Assembly: GCA_028280455.1 (NCBI GenBank)
Contig: JANQLT010000105.1
Coordinates: 1-64,000 of the forward strand
Source of the DNA: Kiloniellales bacterium
GTDB lineage: Bacteria; Pseudomonadota; Alphaproteobacteria; Kiloniellales; JAKSDN01
DNA: 64,000 nt
Reading direction: 5' to 3'
This document shows, one piece after another, positions 48,653 through 58,869 of the stretch; the stretch's first letter is position 1; each line of letters opens with the position of its first letter. The notes below the pieces were generated by a model. The model saw only the letters and a program-made list of their open reading frames with translations, made no database searches and was not told the DNA's origin. The position numbers and the translations under genes are program-made.

Positions 48653-50314
48653 ATGTCGGATTCCGTCGTCGCGTTCCCCGTCCCGTCGTCGCCAGAGCTC
48701 AGCAAGGCGGCCCAGTTCCGCGCCCTGCTGAAGGACCCGGCGCTCGCCTTCATCATGGAGGCGCACAACGGCCTCTCGGCCAAGATCGCCGAGGAGGCCG
48801 GCTTCAAGGGCATCTGGGCCTCAGGCCTGTCGCTCGCCACGGCCATGGGCGTGCGCGACCGCAACGAGGCCTCCTGGACCCAGGTGATCGACGTCCTGGA
48901 GTTCATGTCCGACGCCACCTCGATCCCGATCATGCTCGACGGCGACACCGGCTACGGCGACTTCAACAACTTCCGCCGGCTGGTGACCAAGCTCTGCCAG
49001 CGCGACATCGCCGCGGTCTGCATCGAGGACAAGATCTTCCCCAAGACCAACTCCTTCGTCGCCGGCGACCAGTCCCTGGCCGACATCGACGAGTTCTGCG
49101 GCAAGATCAAGGCCGGCAAGGACAGCCAGAGCGACGAGGACTTCTCGGTCGTTGCGCGCATCGAGGCGCTGATCGCCGGCTGGGGCCTGGACGAGGCCCT
49201 GAAGCGCGCCGAGGCCTATCACGCCGCCGGTGCCGACGCCCTGTTGATCCACTCCAAGAAGAGCGGGCCCGACGAGATCCTCGCCTTCGCGCGCGAGTGG
49301 GGCAACCGCTGCCCGGTGGTGATCGTGCCGACCACCTACTACGCGACGCCGACCGAGCGCTTCCGCGACGCCGAGATCTCGATGGTGATCTGGGCCAACC
49401 ACAACCTGCGTGCCTCGATCACCGCCATGCGCGAGCTGAGCCAGCGCCTGCAGGCCGAGGAGAGCCTGCTCGGCATCGAGGGCAGCGTGGCGCCCCTGGC
49501 CGAGGTCTTCGACCTGGCCGGCAACAAGGAGCTGGCCGAGGCGGAGCGCAAGTACATGGCGGCGCGCGCCGAGACCAAGGCGGTGGTGCTCGCCGCCTCG
49601 CGCGGCAGCGCCCTGGAGGCGCTGACCGAGGACCGGCCGAAGTGCATGCTCGACCTGCGCGGCGAGCCGCTGCTGCGACGCATGGTGCGCGGCTTCAACG
49701 ACGCCGGCCTGCGCGACGTCACCGTGGTCTGCGGCTACAAGCAGGAGGCGGTCGACCTGCCGAACGTCAAGAAGGTGGTCAACGAGGCCTACGGCGAGAC
49801 CGGCGAGCTGGCCTCCTTGGTCTGCGGCCTCGAGGACCTGGAGGGCCCGGCGCTGATCGCCTACGGCGACATCATCTTCGAGTCCTTCATCCTCGACCGG
49901 CTGCTGCAGAGCGAGGCCGACATCGCCCTGGTGGTCGACGCCAAGTGGCGCGAGCACCGCAAGGACGCGCCGAAGCACGCGCCCGACCTGGTGATCTGCG
50001 ACCGGCCCTTCGGCGAGGACCTGCTGCTCGACGAGGCGCCGGTGCTCCTGCAGGGCTTCGAGGGCCTGATCGCCCGCGACGTCGCCCACGGCGAGTGGAT
50101 CGGCCTGGCCAAGGTCTCCGCCAAGGGCCTGGCCCTGCTGCGCAAGGCGATCGCCGCCATGGAGGCCGACGGCGGCGTGGCCCGCGCCGACCTGCCGGAC
50201 CTCTTCAACCGGCTCATCCGCGACGGCGCCCGCCCCGAGGTGATCTACATCGCCGGCCATTGGCTCGACGTCAACGACGCCTTCGACCTGGCCTGGGCCC
50301 GCAACGTGCTGTGA
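48653..50314 (+). CDS. Phosphoenolpyruvate mutase fused to a nucleotidyltransferase
   Basis: A 553-residue two-domain enzyme. Residues about 15-295 are PEP mutase: '[20 protein letters not shown]', the Mg site 'LDGDTGYG' (95-102) and the signature E125-DK...FPKTNSF135. PEP mutase converts phosphoenolpyruvate to phosphonopyruvate, the C-P bond-forming step. Residues about 310-553 are a nucleotidyltransferase ('[33 protein letters not shown]', 'LIAYGDIIF') similar to 2-aminoethylphosphonate cytidylyltransferases. The usual glycine-rich GxG is partly altered (AASRGSAL). The ATG at 48653 has AAGAGG upstream. No phosphonopyruvate decarboxylase or transaminase is adjacent, so the remainder of the pathway must lie elsewhere. 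Confidence 0.9.
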   Translation: MSDSVVAFPVPSSPELSKAAQFRALLKDPALAFIMEAHNGLSAKIAEEAGFKGIWASGLSLATAMGVRDRNEASWTQVIDVLEFMSDATSIPIMLDGDTGYGDFNNFRRLVTKLCQRDIAAVCIEDKIFPKTNSFVAGDQSLADIDEFCGKIKAGKDSQSDEDFSVVARIEALIAGWGLDEALKRAEAYHAAGADALLIHSKKSGPDEILAFAREWGNRCPVVIVPTTYYATPTERFRDAEISMVIWANHNLRASITAMRELSQRLQAEESLLGIEGSVAPLAEVFDLAGNKELAEAERKYMAARAETKAVVLAASRGSALEALTEDRPKCMLDLRGEPLLRRMVRGFNDAGLRDVTVVCGYKQEAVDLPNVKKVVNEAYGETGELASLVCGLEDLEGPALIAYGDIIFESFILDRLLQSEADIALVVDAKWREHRKDAPKHAPDLVICDRPFGEDLLLDEAPVLLQGFEGLIARDVAHGEWIGLAKVSAKGLALLRKAIAAMEADGGVARADLPDLFNRLIRDGARPEVIYIAGHWLDVNDAFDLAWARNVL

Positions 50315-50356
50315 TCCCGGTGAGCAGGCGCAGCTTGTCAGGCGTCGAGAGAACGT

Positions 50357-50490
50357 TCCCTCCCCCCGCGAGGGGGAGGGCTAGGGAGGGGGGCGGCTGG
50401 GCAATCGGCCCGGCCTTCCATGAAGAGTCTCTTAGATCGGCGGACGCCGATCGCCCCCCTCCTCGATCCTCCCCCTCGAGGGGGGAGGAG
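50357..50490. repeat. C/G-rich inverted-repeat element D
   Basis: Hairpins at about 50358-50380 (CCCTCCCCC/GGGGGAGGG) and 50468-50488 (CCTCCCCCTCGAGGGGGGAGG) flank a centre in which 'GGGAGGGGGGCG' pairs with 'CGCCCCCCTCC'. It lies in the 217-base gap between the PEP mutase and chi genes and is different in sequence from elements A and B. Confidence 0.7.
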
Positions 50491-50531
50491 GCTTGCCGGT
50501 TTCGGCATGAAGTCTCCGTGGACGCCGGCCC

Positions 50532-50984
50532 GTGACCGAGGTCCGCTTCTACCACCTGACCCGCACCAGCCTGGAAGGCGCGCTGCCGCCGATGCTGGAG
50601 AAGACGCTGGAGCGCGGCCAGCGGGCGGTGGTGATCGGCGGCTCGGAGGAGCGGGTCGAGGCGCTGAGCAGCCACCTCTGGACCTACCGCGACCGCAGCT
50701 TCCTGCCGCACGGCAGCGCCCGCGACGGCTACGCCGAGTTCCAGCCTGTCTGGCTGACGGCGCGCAACGAGAACCCCAACGGCGCCCAGGTGCTGTTCCT
50801 GACCGACGGCGCCAGCTCGCGCTCGCTCAGCAGCTACGCGCTCTGCGCCCTGCTGTTCGACGGCACCAACGAGCCGGCCCTGCAAGCCGCCCGCGCCGAG
50901 TGGCGCCGCCTCAAGGAGGAGGGCCACGCGCTGACCTACTGGCAGCAGGACGACAACGGCCGCTGGGCGAAGAAGGAGAGCTAG
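50532..50984 (+). CDS. holC: DNA polymerase III subunit chi
   Basis: A 150-residue HolC protein: 'VRFYHLTRTSLEGALPPMLEKTLERGQRAVVIGGSEERVEALSSHLWTYRDRSFLPHGSARDG' and 'NPNGAQVLFLTDGA...CALLFDG' are typical. Chi links the clamp loader to single-strand binding protein at the replication fork. The GTG start is the only one giving the full N-terminal strand. Its stop overlaps the last codon of the convergent EamA gene by four bases. Confidence 0.9.
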   Translation: MTEVRFYHLTRTSLEGALPPMLEKTLERGQRAVVIGGSEERVEALSSHLWTYRDRSFLPHGSARDGYAEFQPVWLTARNENPNGAQVLFLTDGASSRSLSSYALCALLFDGTNEPALQAARAEWRRLKEEGHALTYWQQDDNGRWAKKES

Positions 50985-51931
50985 CGCCGGGCCTGCAGCT
51001 TGCGGGCGATGCCGCGGGGCAGGCCGAGACGGGCCTCGCGGTAGAGGATGTAGAGCCCCGAGGCCGTGACGATGCTGACGCCGATCCAGACGTTGTTGCC
51101 CGGGATCTCGCCCCAGACGAAGAAGCCCAGGGCCGCCGCCCAGATCATCGCCGTGTATTCGAAGGGCACCACCAGCGAGACCTCGGCGTAGCGGAAGGCG
51201 TTGGTCATGGCGATCTGCGCCATGCCGCCGATCAGGCCGACGGTGATCAGCAGGGCGAGGTCCGGCAGGCTCGGCGTCACCCACTGGAAGGGCAGCAGCG
51301 CCGCCGAGACCAGGGTGCTGCAGACGGTGAATGAGATGACGATCGAGACGCTGCTGTCGGTCCGCGACAGCTTGCGCACGGCGATCGCCGCCAGGGCATA
51401 GAAGAGCGTGCCCAGCAGGGCGATCAAGGCGATCGGCTCGAAGCCGCCGTCGCCCGGCTGGACGATCACCAGCACGCCGGCGAAGCCGACCAGGATGGCG
51501 CTCCAGCGCCGCGGCCCGACCTTCTCGCCGAGCATCGGCACCGAGAGCGCCGTGATGAAGATCGGCGCGGCGAAGGTGATGGCGATCATGTCCGCCAGGG
51601 GCATGCGCGGGAAGCAGTAGAAGTAGGCGGCCATGGAGAGGATGCCGACCAGGCAGCGGAAGACGTGGCCCCGGCCGTTCTTGATCGTCAGGGCCTGGCG
51701 CAGCCCGACGCCGGCGACCACGAAGGCGATCGGGATGAAGGCGAAGGCCGAGCGGAAGAAGACGAGCTGCGCCGTCGGGTAGACCTCGCCGAGCCACTTG
51801 ATCATGGCGTCCATGACCGCGAAGAGCCCGACCGCGGCCAGCATGTAGGCGATGCCGGTCCCGGCGCCCGGCCCGGCCCTGACCTGGCTCGGCGAGGGGG
51901 CGGACTCGGCGGTGGCGACGGGCGCGGACAT
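50981..51931 (-). CDS. EamA/DMT-family permease
   Basis: A 316-residue membrane protein with about ten transmembrane helices in two EamA halves ('GIAYMLAAVGLFAVMDAMIKWLGEVYPTAQLVFFRSAFAF', 'VPFEYTAMIWAAALGFFVWGEIPG'). DMT transporters export or import amino acids, nucleobases and metabolites; substrate not predictable. A Ser/Pro-rich N-terminal tail of about 25 residues precedes the first helix. C-terminal residues are basic, on the inside. Confidence 0.88.
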   Translation of the reverse strand: MSAPVATAESAPSPSQVRAGPGAGTGIAYMLAAVGLFAVMDAMIKWLGEVYPTAQLVFFRSAFAFIPIAFVVAGVGLRQALTIKNGRGHVFRCLVGILSMAAYFYCFPRMPLADMIAITFAAPIFITALSVPMLGEKVGPRRWSAILVGFAGVLVIVQPGDGGFEPIALIALLGTLFYALAAIAVRKLSRTDSSVSIVISFTVCSTLVSAALLPFQWVTPSLPDLALLITVGLIGGMAQIAMTNAFRYAEVSLVVPFEYTAMIWAAALGFFVWGEIPGNNVWIGVSIVTASGLYILYREARLGLPRGIARKLQARR

Positions 51932-52099
51932 GATCGGCTCTGGCTGCGAGGAAAGGGACGGGCCGGATGATAGGTCCGATCGGTCCAGGCCCGATGCGCC
52001 AAGCCTGCGGGTCAGCGTCCCGCCCGGCGCAGGTCTCTGTCGGCCGTTCCTTAGGAAGGCGGCGGCCGCTTCCGTGATTCCGCGTGAGCGGAAAACGCT

Positions 52100-54124
52100 C
52101 TAGAAGTCCGCGATGGTGACCGAGCCCGGGAAGGCAGCCTCGAGGTCGGTGAAGCTTGTGAAGGCCGCCAGGTCGGCGATGGAGAGGATATCGCCGTTGC
52201 TGAAGGTGACCGAGACGTCGGCCGTGCCGGCGTCGCCCAGGCCGAGGTTGCCGACCGTCACGCCGCCCGGGGCGATCAGCCCGTCCAGGCTCGCCAGGGA
52301 GGGCGTCAGGCTGATCGCCGCGAAGCTGCCGAACAGCAGGGTCTCGGTCGCCGGGTCGAAATCGAGCAGGATGTCGTGGTCGAACACCGGCGAGCCCGCC
52401 GGCAGGCCGAAGACGCCGACGGCGAAGCTGAAAGTGTCCGCGCCGGCGTCCCCGAGCAAGCTATCGGTCCCGCCGTTGCCGGACAGGATGTCCTCGCCGT
52501 CGCCGCCGAACAGCAGCTCGTCGCCGCTGCCGCCGCTCAGGTCGTCGTTGCCGTCCTGACCGAAGAGCGTGCCGCCGCCGCCGAAGGGAGAGTTCCTCAG
52601 GAAGTCGTCGCCGTTGCCGCCCTCGAGCCGGTTGGTCCCCGTTCCGCCGTCGAGGAAGTCGGTGTCGTCGCCACCGAAGAGCGTGTCGTCGCCGTTGAAG
52701 CCGAACAGCCGGTCGACGCCGGCGCGGCCGTCGAGGATCGAATCCCGGCCGGGGATCGGATCGTTGTCGAACAGCATATCGAGCACCAGGGGATCGTCGG
52801 AGCCGACCAGCGGCGAGGCGATCGTGTCGGAGCGGACGGTTACGGTGATGCTCGAGGCCGTCTCCGCGCCGTCGACGAGGTTCTCGACTCTGTAGTCCGA
52901 GCCGCCGGTCACGGTCCTGTCGTCGGCCAGGTCGAGGAACGGAAAGAAGAACAGGAAGGTCCCGAAGACGGAAAGGCCGGCCTCGGCCGGGATCGTGTTG
53001 GGCCCCGTCAAGGCGACCGAGAGGTCGAAGAAGGGGTCGGCGACTTCGAAGTCGTCCGCCGGCAGGAACTCGCTGAAAGAGCTGGTGCCCGGCGTGCCGA
53101 AGCCGATGCCCTCGTACTGCAGGATGTTGATGTCGCCGGCCATCGGCGGGCTGTTGATGCCGTCGATCCGGACCTCGGCGCGGGCCTGGTCTTCGGTCGT
53201 GCCGTTCGAGCCGGCGCCGTAGTCGAAGGAAACGACGAGCTGGTCGCCGCTGGTCATCGACCCCAAGGGCACGCGGTCGACGACTTCGAGGAAGACCTTG
53301 CCCTCCGCCAGCACACGGATGTTGAGCGTGCCCCTAAGAAAGGTGAAGGCACTGAACAGCGAGACGTCGACGTTCAGCACTTCGCCCGGGCCGAGCGGGT
53401 TGACGGTCCTACCGGTTTCCGAGATGTCGCCGGGAAGCGCGAGCTCGAGCGAGGCGGGGTCGACCTCGGTGATCGCCAGGCCGGCCGGGCCTTCGTCGTT
53501 TTCGAGCAGATCCGCCATGAAGGGCGCGGCGCGCACGGCGACGTCCGTGGTGCTCAGCGCATCGTCTTCCGCCACGGCGGGAACCGGCGGTGGCGCGGCA
53601 GCCTCCGCCATGACCACGTCGTTGGTCTCGACGAGATTGGGGTCGACGTCGGGCAGGTCGAATCCCGGCAGCAGCGGAATGCCGATGTCGCCGAGCGGAC
53701 TGGCGCCGAAGGGGGCGCCGAAGCCGTCCTCGCTGTAGGGCTCGACCGGAATGATCGAGCCGCCGCCGCTCGGCCCGTCGCCGCCTTGGCCGTTTCCGGC
53801 CGCGGTCGCCAGGGCCGTCTCGAGCGAGTGGATCGCGAGCCGGCCGTCGGGGCCGGCGATGCCGTCGCTCCTGTCGGCGTCGGTGAAGAGGGGAACCAGT
53901 CCCTCGAAGGTCAGCGTCGTGCCGTCCGGCAGGACGAGGATGTAGTCGTCGCCGGCGATCCGGCCGGTCAGGACCGAGGGATCCAGGACCGGCCCCGGCA
54001 CGCCGTTCTCGTCCGGCAGGCGGATCTGATAGACCAGCCCGCCGCCGGCCGGCACGGCGACCGCGCCGTTGTCGGGAATAGTGCGGCTTTCGCCGGTCGA
54101 TGTGACCGTGACGAGGATGGCCAT
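52100..54124 (-). CDS. RTX secreted/surface protein with a LapG-type cleavage site (LapA-like)
   Basis: A 674-residue protein without a signal peptide. Residues 1-100 form a small N-terminal domain ('GDDYILVLPDGTTLTFEGLVPLF'). T107-A108-A109-G110 (bases 53795-53806) is the TAAG site that LapG cuts in LapA, in the matching position. A Gly/Pro-rich linker follows, then beta-rich domains (about 185-445) and hemolysin-type Ca-binding repeats (about 465-565, 'GGDGEDILSGNGGTDSLLGDAGADTF'). The C-terminal 100 residues fit a type I secretion signal. It is short for an adhesin. The likely route is the exporter at 34718-38538 and tolC-like gene, with LapG-like 32400-33218 controlling release. Confidence 0.85.
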   Translation of the reverse strand: MAILVTVTSTGESRTIPDNGAVAVPAGGGLVYQIRLPDENGVPGPVLDPSVLTGRIAGDDYILVLPDGTTLTFEGLVPLFTDADRSDGIAGPDGRLAIHSLETALATAAGNGQGGDGPSGGGSIIPVEPYSEDGFGAPFGASPLGDIGIPLLPGFDLPDVDPNLVETNDVVMAEAAAPPPVPAVAEDDALSTTDVAVRAAPFMADLLENDEGPAGLAITEVDPASLELALPGDISETGRTVNPLGPGEVLNVDVSLFSAFTFLRGTLNIRVLAEGKVFLEVVDRVPLGSMTSGDQLVVSFDYGAGSNGTTEDQARAEVRIDGINSPPMAGDINILQYEGIGFGTPGTSSFSEFLPADDFEVADPFFDLSVALTGPNTIPAEAGLSVFGTFLFFFPFLDLADDRTVTGGSDYRVENLVDGAETASSITVTVRSDTIASPLVGSDDPLVLDMLFDNDPIPGRDSILDGRAGVDRLFGFNGDDTLFGGDDTDFLDGGTGTNRLEGGNGDDFLRNSPFGGGGTLFGQDGNDDLSGGSGDELLFGGDGEDILSGNGGTDSLLGDAGADTFSFAVGVFGLPAGSPVFDHDILLDFDPATETLLFGSFAAISLTPSLASLDGLIAPGGVTVGNLGLGDAGTADVSVTFSNGDILSIADLAAFTSFTDLEAAFPGSVTIADF

Positions 54125-54403
54125 GGTCGGTCCCTGTTCGGCCCTGTCCCTTGAGGCCTCTAGCGGCCACAGCGGCTGCTTGGCCGGCCGCCGAGGTGAT
54201 TGCCGAAGAAGTCACCGCCGGTGTTCTGGCTCTATTCTTGTTCTGCCCAAGACGCTGCCCCGATCGCATCTTGGTTAATTGGTGTCTTCTAAGGCTGCGA
54301 TGGCTCGCATTTGCAAAGCACTGTGATACTCTACGCCGTGACGGAAACCGCTCAATACGCCCGCCGGCGTATTCAGGGGTCGACTGCATGAGGGTCGGGT
54401 GGT

Positions 54404-55201
54404 TTGAGCGCTCCTTCCCAAAGGCAGCTTGCCATCATGTTGGAGGGCGTGCGGCGCCTCCACGATGCCGCCTCCTTGGATGCCCTTCGCGCGGAGATGA
54501 TGACGCTGGTCGATGCGCTCGTTGCCAACGAGCACATCGCCTACAACGACATCGACGTGGAGCTCGATCAGGTCTTCACCCGCTTCAGCGCGCAGGAGCA
54601 CGACGAGGACTATACGCAGTACGCGCGGACCTTCGAGCGGCTGATGCACCAGCATCCGATCCTGCAGTACTGCATCGACAACCCCAATCCGACGGCGCAG
54701 CGCCTGTCGGATTTCGTCAGCCAACCGGCCTTGCGGGATCTCGGCCTCTACCAGGAGGTCTACAGCAAGGTCGACACGCAGTACCAAACGATCATCGATC
54801 TGGGCGTGCCGGGCCGCACGATCTCGGCCCTAGCGGTCAACCGCAAGCGCAGCGATTTCGAGGATGGCGACCTGGCGCTGCTGCGGCTGCTGCAGCCCCA
54901 CTTGCGCCAGGCCCTCGCGAGCTGCCGGCAACGCTTCCTGATCGATAGCTTCCTTGCGGGCGTGCCCTCGGCGCTGCTCTTCGACCGGGTCATGACGCTC
55001 GGCCTGAGCGAACGTGAGGCCGAAGTTTGCTTCTGGATCGCTCAAGGCAAGAGCAACCCGGAGATCGGCGAGCTGTTGAAGATCAGTCCGCTGACGGTCA
55101 AGAAGCACGGCGAGAACATCTACCGCAAGCTCGGTGCCGGCGGCCGGGTCGAGGTCGTGCGCCAGGTTCTCAGGGTGCTGGCCGATAGCGTGGAAGACTG
55201 A
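54404..55201 (+). CDS. LuxR-family transcriptional regulator
   Basis: A 265-residue regulator. A long N-terminal region (about 1-195) of mixed helices and strands resembles a GAF-like sensor, with no recognised acyl-homoserine-lactone binding set. The C-terminal LuxR HTH is clear: 'LSEREAEVCFWIAQGKSNPEIGELLKISPLTVKKHGENIYRKLGAGGR'. The TTG at 54404 is preceded by GAGGG; an ATG at 54437 is an alternative. It is divergent from the RTX gene, with 279 bases between, so it may control the RTX gene; that is inferred from position only. Confidence 0.83.
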   Translation: MSAPSQRQLAIMLEGVRRLHDAASLDALRAEMMTLVDALVANEHIAYNDIDVELDQVFTRFSAQEHDEDYTQYARTFERLMHQHPILQYCIDNPNPTAQRLSDFVSQPALRDLGLYQEVYSKVDTQYQTIIDLGVPGRTISALAVNRKRSDFEDGDLALLRLLQPHLRQALASCRQRFLIDSFLAGVPSALLFDRVMTLGLSEREAEVCFWIAQGKSNPEIGELLKISPLTVKKHGENIYRKLGAGGRVEVVRQVLRVLADSVED

Positions 55202-56140
55202 TCAGGGCAGCGCCGCGGCGAAGTGCTCGTCGACCAGCGCCCAGAAGCGCTGCCGGTAGCTGTCGGCCTCGATGAAGAGCTCGTGCAGCGCGCCCTCGAT
55301 GGTCTCGAAGCGGGCCTTCGGCATGTGCCGGCAGAGCTGCCGCTGGGCCTCGTTGTCGACGATCTTCTCCTCGCCGGCGCTGGCGATCAGCACCGGCGTG
55401 GCGATGCGGCTCGCGTAGTCCGGCGCGGTCAGCCGGTCGATGGACTGGAAGCTGGCCTGCAGCCAGCTCCAGGTCGGGCTGCCCAGGGCCAGCTCCGGGT
55501 TGCGCCGGATCTGCGCGACCATCTGCTCGAAGCGCGCGCGGTCCGACGTCAGGATGTTGCCCTCGAAGCGCTCGTCGGACTCGTCATAGGGCCCGCCTTT
55601 GAGGACGTAGGACTCCGGCATGGTCGCATGGCCGAGCCAGGCCAGGGCCTTGGCCGGCGGCCGCAAGAGGCCGCGCGGCCCGATGCTCACCATGGGCGAG
55701 GAGAAGGCCGCGGCCGCGAAGCGCGCCGGCTGCTCCTGCAGGAACCGAAGGGAGATGTGGCCGCCCATCGAATGGGCCAGGAGCACCAGGGGCGGCTCGG
55801 TGGCGGGCGCCACATGGCGCTCGACGAAGACCGCCAGGTCGTCGAGGAACTGCCGATAGTCTTGGATGTGCCCCTTGTGGCGGTCCTCGAGGGCGCGCTG
55901 CGACAGGCCCTGGCCGCGCCAGTCCAGAGTCCAGACGGTGAAGCCGCGCCGCAGCAGCTCTTCGGTGGCCGCCAGGTTCTTCTCGATGAACTCGGTGCGG
56001 CCGCCGAGCAGCAGCGCCGTGCCCCGGCGCTCAGCCGTCGGCTGCTCCCAGGCCGCGCCGCGCAGCTTGGCGCCGTCCCGGCCCTCGAACCAGAAGGCGC
56101 GGCCACCGGTCGATTCGATGCTGGGCGGGTCGCTGGTCAT
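55202..56140 (-). CDS. Alpha/beta hydrolase, monoacylglycerol lipase/lysophospholipase-like
   Basis: A 312-residue serine hydrolase. The nucleophile elbow is 'AHSMGGHIS', the oxyanion region 'GGRTEFIEKNLAATEELLRRGFTVWTLDWRGQGLSQRAL' and the C-terminal 'LIASAGEEKIVDNEAQ...ALHELFIEAD' supply Asp/Glu and His. This pattern is that of PldB/monoglyceride lipases. No signal peptide. It is 10 bases downstream of the ABC-F gene on the same strand and so is probably expressed with it. Confidence 0.88.
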   Translation of the reverse strand: MTSDPPSIESTGGRAFWFEGRDGAKLRGAAWEQPTAERRGTALLLGGRTEFIEKNLAATEELLRRGFTVWTLDWRGQGLSQRALEDRHKGHIQDYRQFLDDLAVFVERHVAPATEPPLVLLAHSMGGHISLRFLQEQPARFAAAAFSSPMVSIGPRGLLRPPAKALAWLGHATMPESYVLKGGPYDESDERFEGNILTSDRARFEQMVAQIRRNPELALGSPTWSWLQASFQSIDRLTAPDYASRIATPVLIASAGEEKIVDNEAQRQLCRHMPKARFETIEGALHELFIEADSYRQRFWALVDEHFAAALP

Positions 56141-56150
56141 GTCGGGCTCC

Positions 56151-58043
<1,893 letters not shown>

Positions 58044-58194
58044 GGCCCGAGGGATAGCACGGCGGCCCCGCCGCCCGAAAGCCGAGCCAGGTCGTTGGCG
58101 GGCCGTCGGGGCTCATTGTGGCCTCTCGACAAAGCGTCTATAAGGCCGCGCGAATCCTCACCGGAGACCCGAAACACAAAGGAGAGTCGGCGCC

Positions 58195-58617
58195 ATGGCC
58201 GTCCAGCGGACCCTGTCGATCATCAAGCCCGATGCCACCCGTCGCAACCTCACCGGCAAGATCGTCGACCGCCTCGAGCAGGGCGGCCTGCGCGTGGTGG
58301 CCCAGCGCCGGGTCCATTTGACCCGCGCCCAGGCCGAGGCCTTCTACGACGTCCACAAGGAGCGGCCCTTCTACGACAGCCTCTGCAGCTTCATGACCTC
58401 CGGGCCGGTCGTGGTCCAGGTGCTCGAGGGCGAGAACGCCATCGAGCGCAACCGCGAGGTGATGGGCGCGACCAACCCGGAGAACGCCGACGCCGGCACG
58501 ATCCGCAAGGACTTCGCCGAGTCCCTGGAGGCCAACTCGGTGCACGGCTCCGACGCGCCGGAGACCGCGGCGCGCGAGATCGCGTTCTTCTTTGCGGAGG
58601 TCGATATCGTCGGCTGA
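58195..58617 (+). CDS. ndk: Nucleoside diphosphate kinase
   Basis: A 140-residue NDK with the active-site histidine in '[12 protein letters not shown]' and the family-wide '[23 protein letters not shown]', '[39 protein letters not shown]'. It equalises NTP and dNTP pools by phosphate transfer. Length and motifs are complete. A good AAAGGAG ribosome site lies about eight bases before the ATG. Confidence 0.97.
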   Translation: MAVQRTLSIIKPDATRRNLTGKIVDRLEQGGLRVVAQRRVHLTRAQAEAFYDVHKERPFYDSLCSFMTSGPVVVQVLEGENAIERNREVMGATNPENADAGTIRKDFAESLEANSVHGSDAPETAAREIAFFFAEVDIVG

Positions 58618-58634
58618 GGCCGACGGCGGCACCC

Positions 58635-58757
58635 TTAGAGCAGGAAGGCCGCCAGCAGGACCAGGGTGACGATGATAACTACGGTGGACCAGACCGAGCC
58701 CTTGACGAAGCCGTTGAAGGTGGCGCGGTTGTTCCGCAGCAGCTCATCTTCCGACAT
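58635..58757 (-). CDS. aa3-type cytochrome c oxidase subunit IV
   Basis: A 40-residue membrane micropeptide: 'MSEDELLRNNRATFNGFVKGSVWSTVVIIVTLVLLAAFLL'-type plan, with an amphipathic charged head and one transmembrane helix. The head pattern and 'F-K-S-V-W-S' step are typical of the bacterial aa3 CoxIV family (PF07835) of alphaproteobacteria. The catalytic subunits are elsewhere. It is convergent to ndk. Confidence 0.85.
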   Translation of the reverse strand: MSEDELLRNNRATFNGFVKGSVWSTVVIIVTLVLLAAFLL

Positions 58758-58869
58758 GGCGCGTTCTCCGTCCTGATCCCGCGGCCGACGGCGGGCGACC
58801 GGGCTCTCTAATACTGACAAAGCGCGCGGCTCGCAAGCCGTTGCGCCCCAGCTTCGCGGCCCGCGAGAC

